Source: Chionoecetes opilio
Lineage: Eukaryota; Arthropoda; Malacostraca; Decapoda; Majidae
Length of the DNA stretch: 64,000 nucleotides
Assembly: GCA_016584305.1 (NCBI GenBank)
Contig: JACEEZ010021753.1
Coordinates: 92,501 to 156,500, forward strand
Reading direction: 5' to 3'
Both the position numbers and the translations under genes were made by a program. Shown here one piece after another: positions 36,279-50,100 of this stretch; position 1 is the stretch's first letter, and each line of letters starts with the position of its first letter. The notes below the pieces were generated by a model, which made no database searches, was not told where the DNA came from, and worked only from the letters and a program-made list of their open reading frames with translations.

Positions 36279-38984
36279 GTAAGGCTGTGTGTGTATGTGT
36301 GTGGGTGTGGGTGTGGGTGGGTGTGTGGGTGTGTGTATTCATCTAGTTGTATTTTACAGGGCCAGAGTAATGCTCGTATGGCCCCATCTCCATATCAACA
36401 TTTTTATCATTCATCCTTAGTGTTTAGTTTTGGCCGAAACCAGCACCCCGGAGAGCAGGTCACAAACCCCGGCTAACACCCGGTACCCATTCACTGCTGG
36501 GTGGACAGGGGCTCGGGTTTTAAGGAATCAGCCCATATGTTTCCGCTCCGCCCGGGGATCGAACCCGGGACTTCTCGGTTGTGAACCGAGCGTGCTTCCC
36601 CTACACTGCGGAGTACCCTTCCCACACACTACGGTGTGTGTGTGTGTGTGTGTGTGTGCGTGTGCGTGCATGCGTGCGCGCACGCCAGCCCGCCCCCCAC
36701 GGCGTGCTGGACCTGTGCATGGTGAGGCTGTGGGTGTGTGTATGTGTGACATGGTATCTATAAGTTTGTTTATACAATCTATATATGTAACAATAATGGC
36801 AATAAATTTACTATCACTATTCTTATACGTACGCAGGGCACGAGTCAGAAGGACATTAGCTGTGAGACTTGCTGCAAGAACCTGATGGACTGCACGGGCC
36901 ACTTTGGCTACCTGGACCTGGCGCGGCCCTGCTTCCACGTGGGCTACTTCAAGAACACTGTGCACATCCTGCAGAACATTTGCAAGGTGGACCACACAGC
37001 ACAGTAGTGGTGGTGGTGGTGGTAGTAGTAATGGTGGTAGTGGTAGTAGAAGTAGTGGTAGTTGTAGTAGTAGTGGTAGTAGTGGTGGTGGTGGTGGTAG
37101 TAGTGGTGGTAGTAGTAGTGGTGGTGGTGGTGGTAGTAGTAGTTGTAGTTGTGGTATTGGTGGTAGTAGTGGTGGTGGTGGTAGTAGTAGTGGTGGTAGT
37201 GGTAGTAGTGGTGGTGGTGGTGGTAGTAGTGGTGGTGGTGGTGGTAGTAGTAGTAGTAGTGGTGGTGGTGGTGGTAGTAGTAGTGGTGGTGGTGGTAGTG
37301 GTGGTGGTGGTAGTAGTAGTTGTGGTGGTAGTAGTGGTGGTGGTAGTAGTGGTGGTGGTGGTGGTGATAGTGGTGGTAGTGGTGGTAGTAGTAGTGGTGG
37401 TGGTGGTAGTAGTAGTGGTGGTGGTGGTAGTAGTAGTGGTGGTGGTGGTGGTGATAGTAGTGGTAGTAGTGGTGGTGGTGGTAGTGGTGGTAGTAGTAGT
37501 GGTGGTGGTGGTAGTGGTGGTGGTGGTGGTGGTTGTGGTAGTGGTGGTGGTTGTGGTAGTAGTGGTGGTGGTTGTGGTGGTGGTGGTGGTAGTAGTAGTA
37601 CTTAGTTGTGGTGGTGGTAGTGGTGGTGGTGATAGTAGTGGTGGTTGTGGTAGTAGTGGTGGTGGTGGTAGTGGTAATTTTGTTTATGTTTTTTTTGGTC
37701 AGACCTTTATGATGTTAAGAAAAAAAGAAGTGGTAGTAGTGTAGTGGTGGTAGTTGTAGTTGTAGTGGTGGTGGGATTTTTGTTACAACACTTAACCCTC
37801 AATTGAATGGCCTGAATGGGGAATTGAAGTGTCTGTTGCTCGGTATTCGCGGGCCGGACACCATTATATTTAATTATTTATTTATTCACAGATCTGTTCC
37901 CACGTGCTGCTCAAGCCCAAGGACAAGCCAGGGATGTGTGAGCAGGCCAAGCGCATCACCTCCTACCTGCAGAAGAAGGCTCTCTACAAGCGCGTCAACG
38001 AGCTCTGCAAGAAGGTGAGGCTGAACAAGGAGTGACGGATTCATACGGGAAAAGACTAGATTTGTTCTTATTCTAACTTATTCTAATGTTCCTATTCAAC
38101 TTTCCTTATGTCCTAATGTTCTTATTCAACTTTCCTTATGTCCTAATGTTCTTATTCAACTTTCCTTATGTCCTAATGCTCTTATTCAACTTTCCTTATG
38201 TCCTAATGTTCTTATTCAACTTTCCTTATGTTCTTATTCAACTTTCCTAATGTTCTTATTCAACTTTCCTTATGTTCTTATTCAACTTTCCTTATGTCCT
38301 AATGTTCTTATTCAACTTTCCTTATGTCCTAATGTTCTTATTCAACTTTCCTTATGTCCTAATGTTCTTATTCAATTTTCCTTATGTCCTAATGTTCTCA
38401 TTCAACTTTCCTTGCTGTTTATTGTTAGCTGTTATTATATTGTTATGGTTGTTTATTGTTACTGCATATTGTTCATTGTTAGCTTATTTTTTTCTTCAAC
38501 TTTCCTTATGTTCTTATGTTCTTATTCAGCTTTAATTTTGTTCTTATGTTCCTTATGTTCTTCTTCAACGTTCCTTGTGTCCCTGTGTCTCCAAGGTTAC
38601 GTCATGCCCGTGCTGCGGCGTGCACAACGGCGTGGTCAAGCGGCTGCCGCCACTCAAGATTGTGCACGAAAGGTTCCGCAACGTTAAGAAGGGAAACCCT
38701 GTGCTCACCCACTACTTCTGTGAGTCACGCCGTTTTATTTTATTGATTTATATTTATATTATTATTAACCCCTTTACGCCCAGGTCTTTCCTTGGCTACA
38801 TAAAATGGTCTGTTGTTAGCCATATCATTACGAAAAGTAGCTTACTATACCAAATTTGTTAGTGGACAAGGATACTAAACAGGTCATATCTATAAAACAT
38901 TGCTTGTATTCACTAAAAATCGTTTAGTAGCAGCCATATTACAATGGACATTATGTTCTGGGTCTTATCTTTTCATTTATCTTA

Positions 38985-39067
<83 letters not shown>

Positions 39068-42000
39068 ACAGCACAGTTTGACACGGCCCTGGAGTACAAC
39101 AAGGAGCTAGAGTCTCACCTCACCTCAAACATCATCGAGTTCCTCAACCCAAGCCAGGTGTTGGATCTATTTGAAAAGGTGATTATTTATTATTTATCTA
39201 TCCTATCGTGAACCTTTTTATAACTAACTGAAGTCTAAATATTTACTTTAATATAACCTGAATCTGAAAGTAAACCAGAGTCAGGTGTTGGAGCTCTTCA
39301 AAAAGGTGAATGTGTAAATTATCCACCAACCACCCTCATAATAATTGGTAGAGTGGTGGTTTGTTCCCCCCCCCCCTTGTGAGGGAGGTATTGTCCGCTC
39401 CTCAAAGGGGGTGCGTAGGGATGTGTATATATAGTTGTAGTGGTGGTGGGTATTAGTTATATTAGTTAAGGTAATTTGAGTAAATGATAAATACTGGGAT
39501 AATATAAATTAACATTCCCAGTAATATTAAAAATTTGCACCTTAAATAATTAGCACCTTGGTTGGGGCAGCCGGTAATTGGCCGCCGCCCATTAGATCCA
39601 AGCCACCAGGAATTGTACACGTGGCTGGGTTTTTGTAGCGGTCCCTGGCCACCCACCGGGGAGTCAGTACACTCCAGACCCCCGTGAGGATAACATCTCT
39701 TATTAAATATATACGTGGATTTGTATATATGAGAGAATTGTATATGAGGCGCCCCGCGGCAGAAGGGTACTAAGCGCCACCGGGGCCAAAAATGAGATTT
39801 TTACATCGACAGAACTCAATTCCCGCTCTACAGGATGGTGGAGCTAGCATCTTTTTCCGACATTTCCATAAGGTCGAAAGTCCTATTGTTTATAAAGTAA
39901 TTTTCTGCTTCGATTACTTGGAACACATTCAGGCAGGGAGGGACGTGGCAGAAGGTACTATCTCCACACCGCGCTCAACCAGCCAATGGGAGACGAGACG
40001 CACTCCGTGACGTCAGAGCGTTGAGCGTCGGATCGCCACCAGTGCCGCCTTCCTTCCCTCCCTCTCTTCCCTCTCAACGCAGAGAAAGCAACGAGTGCTT
40101 TCACTGGATTTACGTATTACTTTCGCCATTATCATGGATTATTCTAGCAGTGACAATAGTGCCAGTGAAAATCCTCCTGCGTTTGGCGTTCCGTGAGGGC
40201 TACCTACTGAAGTCAGATTATGAGGCTGACAGCGAGAACATCACCGAGGTCAGACTGCAGAAGGGACGGGCAGCCTGGTCCCGTAAGGTGTTTGACCTCT
40301 CCGACCCCCGCCTCCCCAAGCACTACAGCCGCCCCTTAACCCTCAAAAACGAAAAAGTGCGTGACCTTCACTACCTCCTCGACCTCATGCCTGTCAACAA
40401 ACAACCTTCTACAACAACATAATCGATGCACACACAGTTGGCCTAACTGAAGACGTCCCACCTGACGAGGACCCCGATGACCTGGACGAGCTGTTGGAGT
40501 ACGAGTAAAGGCATGGAGGGTGGGGTGGAAGGGTTGAAGGGAAGGGAGAGGGGCGGGGGAAATGAAAGTGGAAGTCAAGACTAGGCTGTCTACGCATGGA
40601 TGGGTGAATAGAAAGAAAATAAATAAGTACCAATAATAATTTGTGATTATAATTTTTCTACATGAAATAAAAGCAGAGTTCCTCAGCTTTTATTTGATAT
40701 ACAACACTTCATTCTAACACAAACAGTTCTTGAGATAGTCATTCCCAAACATTCCAAATCTTTAACTGCGTTTTCTGACGAATATTGATTTTGTCGCATA
40801 GGACCCTTCTGCCACGGGGCGCCCCATATAGACTCTTTGCACATAGTGTTAAAAAACAATAGGACGTGTTAAAATACGACACACTGATTATATTCGCCGC
40901 GTCGTGGATAATTTGGTGTGAAAACCTCCTGACGCCCATAACAATAACTCCACCTTCACCCTTCACGGGTGGCCTCGATCATGGCGACCACTTCGGATAA
41001 CAAGACATGCAGTATTAATCAAGCCTACAGTCAATTCTAACCCTACTATCCACCGATAAGTATCCTAGTTAGTTGACTAGTTGGGGTATTGTGTCGGGAT
41101 GAGATAGACGATGGGTTTTGTATAGGTAAGACCTCAAATTAATATGTGCTTGTAGCATAAATATCTACAGTGAATATTTATTTATACTATAGTCTATTTT
41201 TTTAACGAGGCGAAACTGGTGGTCTAAATAGTGACTTAATACTTTACTTACTTTACACTCTACCCTCTAAATAGTGACTTAATAATGTACTTACACAGCG
41301 CGCCAAAGCATTGTTCGCGACATCATAACACAGCGCTTCCATACGGGAATTCAGAAAATGTACTCTATGGCAGCCTACTGACTTCCGAGAGAGATATCTT
41401 ACATATGGCAGCTTGTTTAAGGCACGGGCAGTCCATCAAGACCGTTGAGGAATGTTCAGATGCCACTTGTCAATTATAGACGAAGCATTTAAAAAAGTAT
41501 CGCCTTCCTTCCCGCGAGTAATTTGAACAGACGCGCATTGGTATAACTCATTATTTGCATAATGAGTGGCAAGAAAGACCTAACAAAGGAGCAAATTAAA
41601 GTTATTGTATCTCTACACAAGGCAGAGAGGCCAGTGGAAGAAATATCAAGGATTGTGGATGTTACGAGGAGATGTGTGCATAAGTGGGTGGAAAGTTTCA
41701 CGGTGGGTTGGCGGTGTCGTGGCAGCCGCGACACCAGAACATTATAAGTGGCCAGGGCGAGGATGTAAAAGTCATATCGCAATATTTTTCTTGCTCTTAA
41801 TTGAGGATGGGCATTCACTTGACGTTTCATGACATTTAGGGTGCTTGCTGAGGTTTTACATCCTCACCCTGGCCACTTATAATGTTCTGGTGTTGCGGCT
41901 GCCGTGACACCGCCAACCCACCGTGAAACTTTCCACCCACTAATGCACACATCTCCTCGTAACATCCACAATCCTTGATATTTCTTCCACTGGCCTCTCT

Positions 42001-44058
42001 GCCTTGTGTAGATATACAATAACTTTAATTTGCTCCTTTGTTAGGTCTTTCTTGCCACTCATTATGCAAATAATGATATTTATACCAATGCGCGTCTGTT
42101 CAAATTACTCGCGGGAAGGAAGGCGATACTTTTTTAAATGCTTCGTCTATAATTGACAAGTGGCATCTGAACATTCCTCAACGGTCTTGATGGACTGCCC
42201 GTGCCTTAAACAAGCTGCCATATGTAAGATATCTCTCTCGGAAGTCAGTAGGCTGCCATAGAGTACATTTTCTGAATTCCCGTATGAAGCGCTGTGTTAT
42301 GATGTCGCGAACAATGCTTTGGCGCGCTGTGTACTTTACACTCTACCCTCTAAATAGTGACTTAATACTGTACTTACTTTATACTGTACCCTACCCTATC
42401 TCACACCCTACTTCTCACCCTGTCAATGACCTTATCTGTCAATATGTCACCCTATCTGTCACCCTATCATTCACCCTGCCTTACACCCTGTCAATTACCT
42501 TATCTGTCAATATGTCACCCTATCTGTCACCCTATCATTCACCCTGCTTCTCACCCTGCCTTACACCCTGTCAATTACCTTATCTGTCAATATGTCACCC
42601 TATCATTCACCCTGCTTCTCACCCTGCCTTACACCCTGTCAATTACCCTATCTGTCAATATGTCACCCTATCTGTCACCCTATCATTCACCCTGCTTCTC
42701 ACCCTGCCTTACACCCTGTCAATTACCTTATCTGTCAATATGTCACCCTGTATTTCACCCAGCACTCTATCTCACACCCTATTCACCCTCGTATTTATAC
42801 TATAATTATAAGTACACACAATTATAATACCTCATGATAATAATAATAACAATACAAATTACAATAGAACATATACACATAATAACTCATAAATCATCAA
42901 TTTCTTACTACTTAAGCCGTCGGGTGCTGCCTAATTTTTGGCCGCTGACACACGCCAGTGCCAGCCGAGTTTCATTTTTTTTTTTTTTTTTAAGATTTGT
43001 GGTCTATTGGTTAAATTAAACAGTATAATGACAAACAAACCCCTAACAAATTTATTTTTCATGTCAAAATTCGCTATGAAAATGTTTGCTACATATACGT
43101 TTTTTATCCATAGAGTGTTCTGTTTGAGTGTGATGCATGACTACATTTCAACCCTTGAAGTATACAGACTGCAAATACATTTTCATGATTTAATAATCAT
43201 TTTCAATTAGTGTAATATTATTACAGTATTATTACCATGTCACTGGACTCTTATTTCACTACTCAACAGACATTGACACTCTTATCAGTAATGGATCAAT
43301 GTATGATATTCTTTGAAGCAGGGCTCCAGGCAAAGCCCTACATTACAGTCACTGCACTGGTAACGCGTGGCCTTCAGCTTCTTGGCGTGTGGTGTGGTTT
43401 GCTGGCAGACGTGGCCCCGTCGTTGTGGCCACTTTTGTGTTCCCGTGGCCGGGATTGTTGAGATGAAGTGCCAGACTCCCAAACGCGCGGGTGTATCTCT
43501 TGACGGCCCTGCAGAGGTCTGTGAGGGCGTTTGCATCACTCTCTGAATGGTGTCATGTCATGACAACACAAATGAAATTAACGCCGGTCATCACAAGAGT
43601 CGTCAAAAGAGTCGTCAGAATCAAAGTCACTTAGGTTCTCCCTAAAAACTTCTTCAACCAACTCAGAATCTGTCAAAATTCGCTTTCCGGGACGAGACAT
43701 AATAGCACTCGTGGTGACAAAACATACTGAAACACCATCAATCTCTTATCCCTATAGTTACCTACGCACACCTAAGGATTCGTTTTACACTAAACAATTT
43801 GAGTTGAGTCGAGTCAATTTGAATCACAACGAGTCTTCACTCGTTATGACAATTTTTCTCCTTGACTACTCAACTGGATTTGACTCGACCCGCTTGGTGC
43901 AAGTGCAGCCTTATCCACATGCTATAATGCTGCCACAGCGCTCAAAGGGTGCATGTGTCACCCTATGTGGAAATGGAAAATAATAAGTGATTAGTTTTGT
44001 TGAAATAAATTTTTAATTATGCCGACGTATATCTACGTCGCTGGCACTGGGGGTGACA

Positions 44059-44117
<59 letters not shown>

Positions 44118-47100
44118 TTGAATTATATTCCCCTCTCACCCTGACCTCTGACCTCTTAGATCCCGTACGCCGACCTGCCACTGCTGTGCATGAATGAGCA
44201 GTTTTCCCACCCCAAGGACCTCATCCTCACCCGCCTCTTAGTGCCGCCAAACTGCATCCGCCCATCCGTCATCTCTGAACTCAAGTCGGGAACGTGAGTA
44301 TTACAGGAAAAATATAAAGAATAATGATGCTAATAAGGAAATACAGGTTCATAATCTTTTATCCAAAATTCTGAAAACCGAAAAGCTCCGAAAACAGAAC
44401 ATTTTTTCCAGACTATCTGTCGTCTGCATACCAAAGCTCGCGTTTGGCTCCAAACTTGACCCGAAACGCCCAACGGTCATTTTTCCATATGTTATCAGGG
44501 GCAGGACAACAACAGGTAGTGGGGCAAGGGAGGGCGGGGCTGGTGTAAACAACAGGTAGTGGGGCAAAGGACGGCGGGGCATTATTTGTCAGTTAAACAT
44601 GGACATAATTTTCAGCATGAGACCTTATGATAGGATGGAATGTTCGCCTCTCTTAAAAAAATAGACTTTAAATCAATTAATTAGAGATGTATTCTGTAAT
44701 TAAGTTGTTTTGTGCTTTTACTGCATGTAAGTATATTTTCTTGTGTTTAGCTTAGTTTGAGCCAGTTTATGTTTAAAGTTTTACTTACTGTTTTATCTTT
44801 TTTTTTATTATTTATTCGGGGGATTCAAGAATCCCCGAGCTGGGACACCTAAGGCCATGTAGCCCCGCTAGGGTGACAAGAGAGCGCTGCCACCTTCACC
44901 CAGTAACTGCCGGGATTGAGGCACAAACTCGCGACCTTGTGGCCACGAGCCGAGCACTCTACCACCGAGCCACCCGTTCCTCTTGTAATGTTTTATCTAA
45001 AAAGCGTTAAAATCTACGCTAAAAATCTTCCATTCTGAAATCCGAAAAGTGTCTGGTCCCAAGGTTTTCGGATAAGAGATTGTGAACCTGTAATAATAAT
45101 AATAATCAGGGATGTCAGTTTTCCGCGGATTCGCAGATTTCCGAGTATTTTATTGCCAGTTGGGTCATTTCTGTGAATCGTGTAGATTCGGGTTTTAAAT
45201 TGGGGGGGGGGGGCATAGTTGGCTAGCCCACAGCCGAACCTGTCCCTGGCCACTGATCCAGCACAGACCATAAAACATTTTTTGGCATGACATGGCTATT
45301 CTGACAATAGTGTAGAGTGTAGATTTGTATGTTTGGTTTTATACAATTTGTTATCAACAGGGCAATTAAGGTGTGACTGTGTGCATGTGTTACTGGGCAG
45401 GTCAGGTAGGGTCATGAGGGTCAAAATAGTGATTACAATACAAGTTAGTACATTGGCAATTGATTCAGTTTCGTCATGCAGATGCATGTATTGGCATGTC
45501 ATAGGTGCAAGAATAATTGTTTATTGTTCATTGTTTATACATTTATATAGCGCCTAATAATTGATAAAGTTGACTAATATAAATGACAAACATTTTGTTG
45601 TTGTGTTATTACTTTTCCAACAGAAACAGTGTTAATATTTCATTCATCATGTCAAAATAGTTAATAATTCATATACATTTCACAATTTAAGTTGCATGAT
45701 ATACCATATATATATATAATATAATATACACAAATTGTGGACACAAAAACAGACAAAATTGAGACCAGAAATTATTATAGATATAACCAAGGACCTCTCA
45801 GAAGGTCTCTCAGAGCATGAAATTTACAAAAAATCCTGAACCCCCGGCTGGGAGGCTCCCTCGCTGCCCTCGGAGGAGTTGGTCGCCCTAGTATTTTAAT
45901 TCAGTTTTTTTTCTTTTCTTGTTGACATCCCTGAATAATAGAGGAATAAAGTCAAATAAATAATAATAATAATAGAGGAATAAAGTCAAATAAATAATAA
46001 TAATAATAGAGGAATAAAGTCAAATAAATAATAATAATAATAGAGGAATAAAGTCAAATAAATAATAATAATAATAGAGGAATAAAAAATAAATATATGA
46101 AACGGGAATAACAGGCAAAAAATAATAATAATAATGAGGATAGCAATGAAAATAATATACTAATAAGGAAAAGCAAATAAATAATAATGATGAGGATGAA
46201 ACAAATGAATGATAGGATAATAAGAGCAAATAATAATAATAATAGAGGAATAAAGTCAAATATAATGAGTAATAGTAGAGGAATAAACAAAAAAAAAAAA
46301 GTATAGGATAAAGTAATAAAAATATAATAATAGAATAAGTTAAGATAAATAATATGTAATAAAGCAAATAAAAAAAGAGTAAACAAAATACAGTCAAAAA
46401 ATTATAATAATAATGATAAAAGATGAATAATTTGGATAAGTAAATAATGCTTATGAAGAAAAAACTAATTAATGAGTCGAAAAAAAATATAGTTAGCTTA
46501 AAAACACAGCATCAGGCAAATTTAGTGAATAACGTATAAAAACAATCACCCCCCCGGAGACACACTACATGACACCATTCAGGCAGTCTGTATAACTCTA
46601 ACCCCCCCCCACCCCCAGGCCTACACACCACAGCCCGTCGGCAGCTGTGTACATACGTCTACGCCCACCAAACCGGCCCCTTACAACACAGATCAGGCAG
46701 TCTGTGTTAAGTTAACAAAAAAACCCCCCCCCCCGGCCTAACGGCAGTAACAACAAATACAGCAACATTAATACATCAATGAAGAGAGATATTTGATAGT
46801 AAATTGCTTATCAGAAAAAAAAATATATGAGTCAACAAATTAGTTCTTTAAAACCAGCCAGCCAGTCAGGCAGTTTGTGTATAACGTCTAACCCCCCCCA
46901 CCCCCCCGGGCCCCTACACACACCCATCAGGCAGTCTGTTATAACGTCTACCCCCCCCCCCCCCTGGGCCCCTACACACACACAGCCAGCCAGCCAGTCA
47001 GGCAGGCAGTCTGTGTATAACGTCTAACTGCCCCCCCCCCCCTACACCACAGCCATCAGCAGTCTGTGTATAACCGTCTAACCCCCCCCCCCCCTACACA

Positions 47101-50100
47101 CACCAGTCAGGCAGTCTGTGTATAACGTCTAACTGCCCCCCCCCCCCCCCCCTACACACACAGCCAGTCAGGCAGTCTGTGTATAACGTCTAACTGCCCC
47201 CCCCCCCCCCCTACACACAGCCAGTCAGGCAGTCTGTGTATAGCGTCTAACACCCCCCCCCCCCCCCCCGGGCCCCTACACACACACACAGCCAGCCAGC
47301 CAGTCAGGCAGTCTGTGTATAACCTCTAACCCCCCCCCCTTACACATCCAGGAACGAGGACGACATCACGGTGATGCTGACGGAGATCATGTTTCTGAAC
47401 AACCTGATCAAGAAGCGCAGCGGTGGCAAGGTAATCATCGTCATTGACGTACGGTATATTGTTTTTGGGAGTTCTTTACAAATGTTCACATTAGCGTAAA
47501 AGAGCTCTGCCTAGATGTTTGTGATATGTTAATTTTCTTTGGTTTATAGTTGGGCAAATAAATATTGATGACTGGCTTTGGCTTTTATAGGTGCAGAGCA
47601 TCCAGGACTCCTGGGAACACCTGCAGCTGCACGCCGCCTTCATCATCAACTCCGAGATATCCGTGCCCATGGACCTCAGCATGGTGAGTGTGTAGGGGGG
47701 GTGTATATGTGAGAGAGAGGAAGAGAGAGAGAATGTGTATAAGTGTGTGTGTGTGTGTGTGTGTGTAATATTATGTGGGGGGGAAGGGGCTGAGATATCC
47801 GTGCCCATGGACCTCAGCATGGTGAGACAAAGGAGGGGGGGGGTAGAGAGAGAGGGGGGAGAGGGAAATTGTGTTATTCACCCATGGCCATGTCCACGTA
47901 AGTCGGACTCGCGATCGCCAGTTTCAGCCTCCCGGAGCGAGCTTGGAGTTCATTATTACCGATCTTTGGGTAATGCTGGGACATCACACACCACACACAC
48001 CCATCTCCTTGCTCAAGGGGGATAGTAACTGCCTAAATTTGTCAATGGAAAATACCCGGGAGCGAGCGAGGATTCGAACCGGGTAACCACAGAATGGCAG
48101 GTCAACGCTGTTATTCACTTGACCATCGTGGCGGTAAATGTGTGTGTATGGGAGAGGAGGGTGTGTGTATGTGAGAGAGGAAGAGAGAGAGAATGTGTAT
48201 AAATGTGTGTGTGTAATGTTGAAATGTCATATCAAATTTCTCTCTTACTACCTCTCTCTCAACTTCCCCCTCCCTCCCTCCCTCCCACCCTACCTTCCTT
48301 TCAATTCTTACCTACCCCAACAACCCACAACCTCCACCCTCACCCCACACCCCTCCACCAACATCCCACCTCCACCCCCAGGCCAGGAAATCAACGCGTG
48401 GCTTCGTTCAGCGTCTCAAGGGGAAGCAGGGAAGGTTCCGAGGCAACCTGTCGGGGAAGAGAGTTGACTTCTCCAGCCGCACTGTCATCTCCCCGACCCC
48501 AACCTGAGGATTAACGAGGTAACCAAACAACACAGGGATTAACAAAGAATAAATAAATATACTAAGAACTAAATATAATATGCATGACCTGAAAACTAAA
48601 TATAATATGCATGACCTGAAAACTAAATATAATATGCATGACCTGAGGACTAAATATAATATGCATGACCTGAGAACTAAATATAATATGCATGACCTGA
48701 GAACTAAATATAATATGCATGACCTAAGAACTAAATATAATATGCATGACCTAAGAACTAAATATAATATGCATGACCTGAGAACTAAATATAATATGCA
48801 TGACCTAAGAACTAAATATAATATGCATGACCTAAGAACTAAATATAATATGCATGACCTGAGAACTAAATATAATATGCATGACCTGAGAACTAAATAT
48901 AACATGCATGACCTGAGAACTAAATATAATATGCATGACCTGAGAACTAAATATAATATGCATGACCTGAGGACTAAATATAATATGCATGACCTGAGGA
49001 CTAAATATAATATGCATGACCTGAGGACTAAATATAATATGCATGACCTGAGAACTAAATATAATATGCATGACCTGAGAACTAAATATAATATGCATGA
49101 CCTGAGAACTAAATATAATATGCATGACCTGAGAACTAAATATAATATGCATGACCTGAGAACTAAATATAATATGCATGACCTGAGAACTAAATATAAT
49201 ATGCATGACCTGAGAACTAAATATAATATGCATGACCTGAGGACTAAATATAATATGCATGACCTGAGAACTAAATATAATATGCATGACCTGAGAACTA
49301 AATATAATATGCATGACCTGAGAACTAAATATAATATGCATGACCTGAGAACTTAATATGATATGTCTGACCAAGACTACTGTAGACTGGACTTGCTACT
49401 CAGTTTTTGCAATTTCCAGTGGAGGCCAATGCTGCCATTCCTGACATTCCTGACATCACTCCCATTTCCCTTCCTATGGTTTATCAGTATAAATGATATA
49501 CTGTTATCTTCGTCAATGTTTGTTCTATAATATTATCAAATAAAACACAGTAAAACACACTTAAGAAATGCCATTATAAGACTGACGAAATATGCATGAA
49601 CTTATTTCACTTGGCTCAAATAGGGATTAATAATACTAATACTAATACTGATCATTGTATTGAAGTCATGATTAATCTAGCAATGCCTATCATATTTTTA
49701 GGTCCTGTAGTAAGTTTTATCTAATTTGGGATTTTTAAGGAATATCTGGAAGTATCATGTCATTGTGAATTGGCTGAAATAGGGACTTCTAATCATTGTA
49801 ACTGAAAATTGACTCCAGATTCGTGTTCAGCGTGCCCGAAAACTGCTAGGAACTAATTTTCAAGCCAATCTATTTTTCAAAATATATTTTTTTTTAAATC
49901 ACGATCTTTTCAATTACTAAAAAACTATGACATATAGATGCAATATGAATAGAGGTAAACATGAAGCAGAGCAAGGGCTATCATTTAGCGTAAAGCAAAC
50001 AAATATTGATTGGTAAATAACCGAGAAAATAGCATATTCGTACATTTATACAAAATATAAATTTTCTCGAAAACCATGAGGTGTTTTGACAAGCCGATTA

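Larger units (their letters stand above)
42912..44070 (-). mobile_element. piggyBac element with internal deletion (intron 5)
   Basis: Contains the N- and C-terminal ends of a piggyBac-type transposase on the minus strand. A TTAA occurs at 42912-42915 and another at 44012-44015. Subterminal 'ccagtgccagc' motifs lie at 42953 and, inverted, near 44042. Exact ends are uncertain. Confidence 0.6.

Noticed and set aside
36545..36614. Functional tRNA-Val(CAC) gene
   Set aside because: Abnormal D loop, an acceptor mismatch, no downstream T-run terminator and a SINE body attached.
36869..37744. Poly-Val (291 aa) and Gly/Ser-rich (233 aa) ORFs
   Set aside because: Generated by the TGG/TAG trinucleotide array after exon 2 read in alternative frames.
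38250..38746. Hydrophobic ORFs with [10 protein letters not shown] repeats, possible membrane proteins
   Set aside because: Translations of the 30-bp intron 3 minisatellite running into exon 4 in wrong frames.
42284..42837. SPYHSPC-type repeat ORFs
   Set aside because: Caused by the 68/80-bp satellite in intron 5.
46020..46397. Leu/Phe/Tyr-rich ORFs on the minus strand
   Set aside because: AT-rich 34-bp minisatellite; no transmembrane protein family recognised.
48580..49356. 258-residue ORF (+) and 165/180-residue ORFs (-) over the 27-bp array
   Set aside because: A 27-bp repeat without stop codons is automatically open; there is no splice link, start context or domain, and it lies in a POLR3A intron.
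48568..49365. Regular direct repeats reminiscent of a CRISPR array
   Set aside because: Units abut without unique spacers, in an intron of a eukaryotic gene; an ordinary minisatellite.
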